Source: Bacteroidota bacterium
GTDB taxonomy: Bacteria; Bacteroidota; Bacteroidia; Bacteroidales; JAAUTT01
Length of the DNA: 35,142 nt
NCBI GenBank assembly: GCA_021779665.1
Contig: JAJYAG010000057.1
Span: forward strand, 1-35,142
Direction of reading: 5' to 3'
Below, one piece after another: positions 1-6,364 of this stretch (position 1 is the stretch's first letter; every line of letters starts with the position of its first letter). The notes beneath the pieces are model-generated. The model had not been told where the DNA came from. It saw only the letters and a program-made list of their open reading frames with translations, and ran no database searches. The translations under genes and the position numbers were made by a program.

Positions 1-223
1 TTATTAGCTGGAACTTCAAAAGCGTCGCGAGAAACAAGCCGAAGTGGAAGGGAAAAAGATGAAGATAGAATGGGGATCTCAAATCCGGAATTATGTGCTG
101 CATCCTTATAAGCTTGTTAAAGACTTACGAACCAACCACGAAACATCAAACGCTTCAGACGTTCTGGACGGCGATTTGCAGGATTTTATAAAAGCGTATT
201 TAATGGAGTTTGGAGGGGAGTAG
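1..223 (+). CDS. prfB: Peptide chain release factor 2, C-terminal fragment (5' part outside window)
   Basis: Frame 2 reads a 71-residue tail from base 8 to the TAG at 221-223. It contains the stretch [20 protein letters not shown], a hallmark of the RF2 C-terminal region, then an acidic tail with [15 protein letters not shown]2 recognises UGA and UAA and triggers peptide release on the ribosome. The GGQ and stop-recognition motifs would lie upstream of the window. In the same frame bases 5-7 are TAG, where the family usually has a Glu or Gln codon in a segment like LY(E/Q)LELQK; the codon before it is TAT (Tyr), as expected, so the frame is right and only this codon is disturbed. It may be a base error at the contig edge or a real nonsense mutation. 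The gene ends one base before the convergent hicA stop. Confidence 0.85.
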
Positions 224-224
224 A

Positions 225-467
225 TTAGAAAATCTGCTCAATCAACTCCTCTTTCGTTACTTCGAAATGTAAAGCAACATCTTTCAGGATGTTTGAAAGT
301 GTGCCAATTCTTAAAGGAGAATGATCAGGAATAGTAATATGATGCACCCCTTTATTCTCGGTTGTGAGGCGAGTATGACTACCTGCCTGTCGGGTTATTT
401 GATATCCAAGCTTTTTTAAGTGTTTGGCCAAATCGCGTCCCGTAAGATCTCGCGGTATTTTTTTCAT
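225..467 (-). CDS. hicA: HicA-like mRNA interferase toxin
   Basis: An 80-residue YcfA/HicA-family protein. These small double-stranded-RNA-binding-fold toxins cleave mRNA and block translation until neutralised by HicB. The sequence shows the typical start with KIPRDLTGRDLAKHLKKLGY and the G-S-H segment around His31, the family's catalytic histidine, followed by HHITIPDHSPLRIGTL. Length is normal for the family. The ATG at 465-467 overlaps the hicB stop by four bases (ATGA), so the two are translationally coupled with the antitoxin gene first. The stop codon lies one base from the convergent prfB stop, leaving no room for a separate terminator. Family assignment is strong; activity is inferred. 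Confidence 0.85.
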   Translation of the reverse strand: MKKIPRDLTGRDLAKHLKKLGYQITRQAGSHTRLTTENKGVHHITIPDHSPLRIGTLSNILKDVALHFEVTKEELIEQIF

Positions 468-667
468 GCTGCAAAAATCTCTTCCTTAATATAGTGCAAT
501 CGCACCAATTTTGGAGCATCCTTTTCAAAATGACAATGAATGGATTCTTTAATATTCTCTTTAAGCTTGTCAATTGTATCCGCTTCGGTAAAAATAGAAT
601 AACCTAAGGCTCTGGCTTCATATCCGCCTTCAGGTGATTCTTCAACAATGAAAATTATTTCATTCAT
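464..667 (-). CDS. hicB: HicB-like antitoxin, short form
   Basis: A 67-residue protein with the HicB partial-RNase-H-like fold pattern: an N-terminal strand MNEIIFIVEESPEGGYEARA, then a helix with DTIDKLKENIKESIHCHF. It should bind and block HicA. It is the short form and carries no C-terminal ribbon-helix-helix or HTH DNA-binding domain, so operon autorepression, if it exists, cannot work through the usual domain. It precedes hicA with a 4-base overlap. A TAAATTTG box (685-692, minus) sits about 18 bases upstream of the ATG. Antitoxin-first order is the reverse of the classical E. coli hicAB layout but is seen in other phyla. Confidence 0.8.
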   Translation of the reverse strand: MNEIIFIVEESPEGGYEARALGYSIFTEADTIDKLKENIKESIHCHFEKDAPKLVRLHYIKEEIFAA

Positions 668-684
668 ACCCTAATATTTTCATA

Positions 685-692
685 CAAATTTA
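685..692 (-). promoter_or_regulatory. Putative -7 box of the hicBA promoter
   Basis: On the minus strand this reads TAAATTTG, matching the Bacteroidota sigma-ABfr -7 consensus TAnnTTTG. It lies 17 bases before the hicB ATG, which would give a very short leader. No clear -33 TTG at the normal distance was found, so the call rests on the -7 box and its placement. Confidence 0.45.
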
Positions 693-727
693 ACGAATTT
701 CAATTGTAATATTGTCTGAATGTTAAT

Positions 728-1573
728 TTATTGCAGCGACTCCAGCTTTACAGGAGTAACCTCAATCTGATCTTTAACCCTCGACACTTTACCTGCTTCA
801 ATAAATAACCCATGCTGAAAGGCAACTACATAATTATTACGGATGCACTCATCCAAAACCTGTTGCTTTTCTTTCTTTGCCTGAGCTCTGTCGATATCAT
901 AGGCCATATTGATTTCCGGATCGAGATGCGCCGACGAAGGGAAGAGATCGGCGCCAAACAACAGACTTCCCTCCGATAGTTTGATAAGAGAAATAATCTG
1001 TCCCCGGGTATGTCCGTTGGCAATTTTAAAGTAAATACCTGGCAAATAGCCGCCCTCCTCCACAAACTGAATGTTGTAAAAATCTTTCAATGGTTGAATA
1101 TTCTCGTCCAGGAACGACTCCTTTTCTTCTTCGGAAGGGTTAAGAGCTGTTTCCCATTGTTGCGAAGAAATCCAGAGTTTTGCTTTAGGAAAAGCGGGAA
1201 CAATTTTATTCCCTTCTCTTAACAGGCAGCCACCGCAGTGATCGTAATGAAGATGGGTAAGCACCACATCGGTTATATCGGTTTTGGAAAGCCCGATTTC
1301 CTGCAGCTGGCCATCCAGGTTGTAATCACCTTCCAGTTGAAAAGGTTCAAAAAAGGATTCGGGTTGCTTGTTGCCGAACCCTGTATCGAAAAGTACAACC
1401 GAACCACCTTTTACAACGATAATGGAGCGTAAAACCCAACGACTGAAATCGGTATTGACAGCAGGGTAGAACTTACGCCAGTCCTTTCCGGGACACGACA
1501 CCATTGCTGCGCCGGGAACAACAAACGAATTGAAATACACAGGAAAAATCTGGGTCGGAAAAGTTAATACCAT
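728..1573 (-). CDS. Metallo-beta-lactamase-fold hydrolase
   Basis: A 281-residue MBL-superfamily enzyme. The zinc signature HLHYDH is at residues 107-112, followed by His188 in GHTRGQ, Asp209 in FGADLFPSSAH, and a late histidine in AFQHG near residue 254: the complete di-metal ligand set. Overall layout resembles the lactonase/AttM-like and related MBL hydrolases, but the substrate cannot be read from sequence. There is no signal peptide, so it should be cytoplasmic. It starts with MVLTFPTQIFPVYF and lies 39 bases downstream of the isomerase-like gene on the same strand, so the two may be co-transcribed; no -7 box was found in the gap. Confidence 0.85.
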   Translation of the reverse strand: MVLTFPTQIFPVYFNSFVVPGAAMVSCPGKDWRKFYPAVNTDFSRWVLRSIIVVKGGSVVLFDTGFGNKQPESFFEPFQLEGDYNLDGQLQEIGLSKTDITDVVLTHLHYDHCGGCLLREGNKIVPAFPKAKLWISSQQWETALNPSEEEKESFLDENIQPLKDFYNIQFVEEGGYLPGIYFKIANGHTRGQIISLIKLSEGSLLFGADLFPSSAHLDPEINMAYDIDRAQAKKEKQQVLDECIRNNYVVAFQHGLFIEAGKVSRVKDQIEVTPVKLESLQ

Positions 1574-1612
1574 GAGAAAAAGTTTTCCGCAAATTTCGCT
1601 TATTTTACTGTA

Positions 1613-2491
1613 TTAGCCATTCATGTGCTCACGAATTGTCTTCAATGCCAATGGTAATTCCTTTTCCATTTCTTTCCACCGACATTCCACTGCCAGTTTG
1701 CCTTTATATTTTATCTGTTTCAGTGCCCTGAAATAAGGACGGAAGTCATCGCCTGCAACTCCCGGAGCTGTGCGGTTTTCCTTTTCGGCAATATGTGTAT
1801 GTTTCAGAAGCTTTCCAGCCTTAACAATAGACTCAGCAGGTTCGCCATTTTTTAGCATATGGTAAATATCGGCCAACAAACGGATGTTTGGATGATTTAC
1901 TCTATTCACATAATCAATCCCCTCTTCCACCGTGTTTAAAAGGTTGGTTTCACCATAATTCAATGGCTCCAGCACAATGGTAACTCCGTTCTTTTCAGCA
2001 ATAGGGCCTATTTTCTGATTAATTTCAATAAATTGTTGAACGGCTTTCCCTTTATCAAATCTATCGGGTATTTTTCGTGATCCTCCACTACCGAAAACAA
2101 GAATTTTAGTTGAGGACTGCTGCATTCTGCTTAAAGCTGTTTCGGCATATTTAAGAATGGCGTCGGTATTTACATCGGGACCCACACACTTCAGATTACC
2201 CGGCAGAAAGCTATTTACTGCATACAAAGGAAAATCAGCCGCTTTCAGTTTAGCCATATTTTCAGCAAACTTCTCATCACTTTCGTTGGGAATAAAAAAT
2301 TTGCCAACAGTTTCTTCGAAAAAATTATATTGATTTTGCTTTACGAGGGAAGCATTGTCGACACCGGTGCAAATGCCCAGCTCCAGAGAAAAAGGTTTTG
2401 CGAAGCTGTTTCCTGCAAAAAGATCGTGCGACACAAGAATTGATGCTGACCCCAGCAGAGAGGTCTGAAGAAATTTACGACGATTAATCAT
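1613..2491 (-). CDS. Tat-exported sugar phosphate isomerase/epimerase-like TIM-barrel protein
   Basis: A 292-residue protein of the xylose-isomerase-like/AP-endonuclease-2 TIM-barrel superfamily. The N-terminus, NRRKFLQTSLLGSASILVS, is a twin-arginine signal, so the folded and probably metal-loaded enzyme is exported. Candidate metal ligands follow the family order: Glu in VLEPLNYGET, Asp and His in LLADIYHM, His in KHTHIAEKENR, and Glu in LAVECRW. Homologues include hydroxypyruvate isomerase and sugar epimerases; the substrate here is unknown. Its upstream region (2492-2702) is shared with the divergent VIT/vWA gene. Closely followed by the MBL hydrolase, which suggests a small catabolic unit, but that is inference. 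Confidence 0.8.
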   Translation of the reverse strand: MINRRKFLQTSLLGSASILVSHDLFAGNSFAKPFSLELGICTGVDNASLVKQNQYNFFEETVGKFFIPNESDEKFAENMAKLKAADFPLYAVNSFLPGNLKCVGPDVNTDAILKYAETALSRMQQSSTKILVFGSGGSRKIPDRFDKGKAVQQFIEINQKIGPIAEKNGVTIVLEPLNYGETNLLNTVEEGIDYVNRVNHPNIRLLADIYHMLKNGEPAESIVKAGKLLKHTHIAEKENRTAPGVAGDDFRPYFRALKQIKYKGKLAVECRWKEMEKELPLALKTIREHMNG

Positions 2492-2582
2492 ATGTCAATA
2501 GTTAGTTGTTGGGTAATATTAAAGAATAAACCCGAGAAATCCAACTGGAAGCCTTGCTGAATTCAGCTGATCACTGTCCTTT

Positions 2583-2632
2583 TACACTTATTTCTCCAAT
2601 CTTACACTTATAAAGTAAACCACTACACTTAT
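2583..2632 (+). promoter_or_regulatory. Three direct repeats TACACTTAT, a candidate LytTR-type operator
   Basis: The 9-mer TACACTTAT occurs exactly three times, at 2583-2591, 2603-2611 and 2624-2632, with centre spacings of 20 and 21 bases, i.e. two helical turns. The last copy ends four bases before the TTGACA at 2637. Direct 9-10 bp repeats one to two helical turns apart, placed just upstream of the -35 element, are the known layout of LytTR-family response-regulator sites (for example E. coli BtsR/YehT, whose half-site resembles ACCRCTYA). The repeats and spacing are seen directly; the binding protein is inferred. Confidence 0.5.
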
Positions 2633-2636
2633 TGTT

Positions 2637-2665
2637 TTGACAAAAAGTCCTCCCGGTGATAGGAT
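2637..2665 (+). promoter_or_regulatory. Putative promoter of the VIT/vWA gene
   Basis: TTGACA at 2637-2642 and TAGGAT at 2660-2665 are separated by 17 bases, the classical sigma-70 geometry. The same bases also fit a Bacteroidota layout of TTG, 20 bases, TA, but the following TTTG is absent (GGATAC instead), so the -7 box is weak. A weak core next to operator repeats suggests an activated promoter. Confidence 0.4.
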
Positions 2666-2690
2666 ACCTTCACTGAAAAATTAACCAAAA

Positions 2691-2695
2691 GGAGG
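2691..2695 (+). promoter_or_regulatory. Strong Shine-Dalgarno before the 2703 start
   Basis: AAAAGGAGG ends seven bases before the ATG at 2703. Such a complete ribosome-binding site is unusual in Bacteroidota, whose ribosomes mostly do not use it. The hexamer TCCTCC at 2649-2654, about 37 bases upstream, could pair with GGAGGA at 2691-2696 if it is inside the transcript, but it lies between -35 and -10 of the proposed promoter. The site favours 2703 over the in-frame ATG at 2796. Confidence 0.45.
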
Positions 2696-2702
2696 ATTAC
2701 CA

Positions 2703-5033
2703 ATGAACCGAGCATGTTTTTACCAAATCACAAACTTGCATGAGAAAAAGCAACATGCGAGCTGCATCCGACCTGTAAAAAATAATTTATTTCGGATGAA
2801 AAATTTAAACTACACCATCGAAGGCCGCGACATACAGGTATTAATTCTGTTTATTCTGGCCACACTTGTTTGCTCCCTGGCAACAGCACAGGACAAATCC
2901 GAAAACAAAACCCTTTCACCCTATTTTATCGTTCTAAGCGATAACCCTGCGACAGATAAGCTTCCGCTGAAAAATACCAACGCCGAAGTAAACATTGCCG
3001 GAGTAATTTCGGATGTTACCGTTCACCAGGTTTATAAGAATGAAGGCAAGAACGCTCTGGAAGCTATTTACACTTTCCCGGCTTCAACCAATGCAGCTGT
3101 TTATGCAATGGAAATGAAAATAGGTTCGCGCATTATCAAAGCTAAAATTGAAGAAAAACAAAAAGCCCGTAATGACTACGAACAAGCTAAATCGGAAGGC
3201 AAGCGCACTTCATTACTTGAACAGGAGCGTCCCAATGTTTTTCAGATGAATGTTGCCAACATTATGCCCGGCGACGAAATTGAAGTGACAATGAAGTACA
3301 CCGAATTGCTTGTTCCCGAAGGCGGCGTTTACCAGTTTGTTTACCCAACAGTTGTTGGTCCGCGCTACTCAGGCGAAAGTACCAATACAAGCAGCTTTGT
3401 AAATACTCCCTACACCAGGGAAGGTGTTGCGCCGCTCTATAATTTCGATATAAACGTGAACATCAATGCCGGAATGCCAATTCAGAATATCACCTGTGGT
3501 TCGCACAAAGTATTGGTAACTTACCCGCAAACAGGCGCAGCCAGCATTGCTTTGGATAAATCGGAAACCAAATCGGGTAACCGCGATTTTATTCTGAAAT
3601 ATCAGCTTTCGGGCGACCAGATTGAGTCGGGCTTAGTGCTTTATGAGCATGGCGACGAAAACTTCTTTTTACTGATGGTTCAGCCACCAAAGAAAGTTGT
3701 TAAGGAAGAAATTCCCCCACGTGAATACGTGTTTATTGTGGATGTTTCTGGCTCCATGCACGGTTTCCCGCTTAATGTATCCAAAAACCTGTTGCGTAAC
3801 CTGGTTGTAAACCTTCAGCCGACTGACAAATTCAACATCGTGGTTTTCGCCGGAAATTCAGGAACTATGTCACCGGCTTCAGTCCCTGCTACCCTTGAAA
3901 ATGTTGAAAAAGCCTGCAAGTTCATCGATACCCAGAACGGTGGTGGTGGTACCAATCTGCTTCCGGCCCTTCAGAATGCATTTGCACTGCCAAAAGCCGA
4001 TGCTTCTGTAAGCCGCTCTTTTGTAATAGTAACCGACGGTTATGTGGATATCGAAAAAGAAGCCTTCGACCTGATCAAAAAGAGCAATGACAACTCAAAC
4101 CTCTTTGCTTTCGGAATTGGCAGCAGTGTAAACCGCTATTTAATTGAAGGAATGGCGCATGCCGGTTTAGGTGAACCATTTATCGTGACCAGCGAAGCCG
4201 AGGCCAATGCCGAAGCAACAAAATTCCGCAAGTATATCAACTTCCCTTACCTCACAAACATTAAGAAAAACTTCTCGGGTTTTGATGCTTACGATGTGGA
4301 ACCGATAACTGTTCCCGATGTTTTTGCAGAACGTCCGGTGGTGATTTTCGGAAAATACAAAGGTGCGGCAAAAGGTAATATTACCATCAAAGGTCTTGCA
4401 GGAAAGAAAAGCTATTCCAAAACTTTCAATGTTGCTGAAACAAAACCTTCCGGGGACAATGCTGCCATCCGATACCTGTGGGCACGCAAAAAAATACAGA
4501 TGCTCGACGATTACAACAACATCAGCTCCGACGAAAAATCGATAGAGGAAGTTACCGGCCTGGGACTGAAATACAACCTGCTTACCGCCTACACATCGTT
4601 CATCGCCATTGAAGAAGATGTGAAAGCTAATGACGGCGGACTTGAAACTGTGAAACAACCGCTGCCCCTGCCCGAAAACGTATCTAACTCAGCTGTTGGT
4701 TTCGACCTGGAGGTAGACGAAGCAGAAGGTACTTTCGAAGCTTACAGTGAAATAGTGATACAGCAGATTAAAATTGAAGCTCAGAAAACAAAAGTGCTCA
4801 GTGAAATTGAGGACCACATGATGCAAAATCTTACCAACTGCATTGTATCGTCGTGCGAAACCATACAAAACATAAAAGTGGTTGTGGATGCATCGGGAAA
4901 AGTGACATGCGTGAGTGTTGCCGGCGAAGATGTTTCGGAAGTGCTGAAAGAACAGATTATCCAGATTATTAAAAAGTGGGATTTTAAGAAATTCGGTATC
5001 GTTGAACAGTGGAGTTTTGAAATTAAATTTTAA
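2703..5033 (+). CDS. VIT and von Willebrand factor A domain protein, exported
   Basis: A 776-residue protein. Residues about 85-200 form a VIT (inter-alpha-trypsin) domain (AEVNIAGVISDVTVHQVYKN, then EAIYTFPASTNAAVYAMEM). A vWA domain follows, with the MIDAS motif DVSGSM from residue 347, the Thr of GGGGTNLL and the Asp of VTDGYVD, so it can bind a divalent metal and a ligand. The last 60 residues (IKVVVDASGKVTCVSVAGE to the end) look like the TonB-C/AgmX-type C-terminal domain of Bacteroidota. A hydrophobic export segment, VLILFILATLVCSLATAQ, lies at residues 47-63. From the 2703 start it is preceded by an odd 31-residue extension; the in-frame ATG at 2796 would give a normal signal peptide. 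The start at 2703 was kept because of its strong ribosome-binding site. Role unknown; probably cell-envelope protein-protein contact. Confidence 0.85.
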   Translation: MNRACFYQITNLHEKKQHASCIRPVKNNLFRMKNLNYTIEGRDIQVLILFILATLVCSLATAQDKSENKTLSPYFIVLSDNPATDKLPLKNTNAEVNIAGVISDVTVHQVYKNEGKNALEAIYTFPASTNAAVYAMEMKIGSRIIKAKIEEKQKARNDYEQAKSEGKRTSLLEQERPNVFQMNVANIMPGDEIEVTMKYTELLVPEGGVYQFVYPTVVGPRYSGESTNTSSFVNTPYTREGVAPLYNFDINVNINAGMPIQNITCGSHKVLVTYPQTGAASIALDKSETKSGNRDFILKYQLSGDQIESGLVLYEHGDENFFLLMVQPPKKVVKEEIPPREYVFIVDVSGSMHGFPLNVSKNLLRNLVVNLQPTDKFNIVVFAGNSGTMSPASVPATLENVEKACKFIDTQNGGGGTNLLPALQNAFALPKADASVSRSFVIVTDGYVDIEKEAFDLIKKSNDNSNLFAFGIGSSVNRYLIEGMAHAGLGEPFIVTSEAEANAEATKFRKYINFPYLTNIKKNFSGFDAYDVEPITVPDVFAERPVVIFGKYKGAAKGNITIKGLAGKKSYSKTFNVAETKPSGDNAAIRYLWARKKIQMLDDYNNISSDEKSIEEVTGLGLKYNLLTAYTSFIAIEEDVKANDGGLETVKQPLPLPENVSNSAVGFDLEVDEAEGTFEAYSEIVIQQIKIEAQKTKVLSEIEDHMMQNLTNCIVSSCETIQNIKVVVDASGKVTCVSVAGEDVSEVLKEQIIQIIKKWDFKKFGIVEQWSFEIKF

Positions 5034-5037
5034 GGAG

Positions 5038-5144
5038 CCTCACCCCCGGCCCCTCTCCAAGAGGAGAGGGGAGAAAGAACGCAATAATTTTAATTCATAG
5101 CTCTTCCAAGTCCCTCTCCTTCAGGAGAGGGATTTAGGGTGAGG
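5038..5144. repeat. REP-like composite palindromic element
   Basis: The ends are CCTCACCC (5038-5045) and GGGTGAGG (5137-5144), which are inverted. Inside are two hairpins sharing the same core: CCCCTCTCC-AAGA-GGAGAGGGG (5050-5071) and TCCCTCTCC-TTCA-GGAGAGGGA (5111-5132). The whole fills the gap between the VIT/vWA gene and the lipoprotein gene. Elements of this look recur between genes in Bacteroidota genomes. It may end or stabilise transcripts; there is no coding capacity. Confidence 0.75.
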
Positions 5145-5175
5145 TTTTTAAAGTATCCTATTATCAAATAAAAAA

Positions 5176-6360
5176 ATGAAAGCAATAACTACAAACATAT
5201 CCTGGTTTTCTTCCTTTCTCATTGCACTGATACTTCTGGTATCGTGCAATGACCGGAAGGAAAGCCAAAGCAGCTCTGCTCAATCCGACTCCGTTTCAGT
5301 TCACTTTGCTGCCGACACATTGATGCCGGTTGCCGCTTCCCGCGAAAGCGTTACTTTTATTCTGGGTGAGGACAAGAGTTCTGAAAATCCCTACTACGCT
5401 GAAGCTACCAAATATTTCAGCTCCGAAAGTCAGGAAAAAACGTTGCATCTGGTAACCTCGTGCCGTTCACTGGTGGAGGTGCGCCAATATCTGGTAAAAC
5501 ATGCTCCCGCAAATCAACTTCCATGGGGAAGGATAAACCTGGTTTCGCATGGCGACCAATGGCTGGGTTTAAGCGTGAAGGTAACACCCGATTCACGCAG
5601 AACAACTTTGGAACGTCTTCAGGAATTTATTGATGCAGGCACCTTTAATCCGCTTCCCGACAGCCTTATCGATAAGAATACGGAGATCGCGCTTCATGCC
5701 TGCGGTATCGGTAACAACAAAGCATTTGTTGAGACTTTCGGAAATGTCTTCAAGAGTAAAAGTGCCGTTCCGCATGTGATTGCTCCAAGGTTGTTCGAAT
5801 TCTTTTCAACCGTTAATCAGGGTGAGAGTGGCCGTTATCAGGCAAAAGTCTGGATGGTACCTTATAAAAAAGACGAGAAACCCGGAGATATCATTCTCTG
5901 CAACCTACTGCATGAGGAATATCCTGACGAAAACATTAACTGGCAGGATGCGCTTACGCGCACTCAGCCCCGTTTTGCCGGAGACACTTATCATTACACC
6001 TTCGATATCCCGGTAAATCTCATAATCAATCTTTCAGCCAACGACTCTCTCCCGGAGCTTTCAAGTACCGAAAAAATACTTCACTGGATAGACCAACAAC
6101 CGGAAATCAATCATATACTCTCCAAAATTCAGATTCCGGCTGAGCTCTTCAGCTGGAACCTGAAAAAAGGATTCTCTAAAAACAAAGACGGAAAAAGATG
6201 CGTGGCCATTTCAGTAAAGGGTTTCTGCACCGTGCTTTGCATTCTTAAACCGCTTGTAGAGAAAACATCAACAGCAAGCAATCAGCCTTTTATGCCTGCC
6301 ACAAACGATACCGCATATTTCTATACGGTGAAAGGCAAAACCTTAAATATTAAATCGTAA
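5176..6360 (+). CDS. Lipoprotein with clan CD peptidase-like (caspase/CHAT/DUF4347-like) core
   Basis: A 394-residue protein with a lipoprotein signal: MKAITTNISW, a hydrophobic stretch, then LILLVSC with lipidation at Cys24. The mature region has a strand-His-Gly motif, INLVSHGDQW (His125), and 51 residues later a strand with Ala-Cys-Gly, IALHACGIGNN (Cys176). This His-Gly plus Ala-Cys-Gly pair and its spacing match the catalytic dyad pattern of clan CD cysteine peptidases and the related DUF4347/CHAT domains. The C-terminal half (DTYHYTFDIPVNLIINLSAN onward) is unrecognised. The gene ends four bases before the penicillin-binding protein ATG, so the two form an operon. Protease activity is an inference from two motifs. 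Confidence 0.6.
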   Translation: MKAITTNISWFSSFLIALILLVSCNDRKESQSSSAQSDSVSVHFAADTLMPVAASRESVTFILGEDKSSENPYYAEATKYFSSESQEKTLHLVTSCRSLVEVRQYLVKHAPANQLPWGRINLVSHGDQWLGLSVKVTPDSRRTTLERLQEFIDAGTFNPLPDSLIDKNTEIALHACGIGNNKAFVETFGNVFKSKSAVPHVIAPRLFEFFSTVNQGESGRYQAKVWMVPYKKDEKPGDIILCNLLHEEYPDENINWQDALTRTQPRFAGDTYHYTFDIPVNLIINLSANDSLPELSSTEKILHWIDQQPEINHILSKIQIPAELFSWNLKKGFSKNKDGKRCVAISVKGFCTVLCILKPLVEKTSTASNQPFMPATNDTAYFYTVKGKTLNIKS

Positions 6361-6364
6361 GGCC

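Noticed and set aside
1-223. Stop-codon reassignment (TAG read as an amino acid)
   Set aside because: Several well-defined genes here end at TAG with no conserved extension, and the odd TAG is at the window edge.
4167-4658. 163-codon minus-strand ORF inside the VIT/vWA gene
   Set aside because: Shadow of the coding frame that carries the vWA domain; no motif and no promoter.
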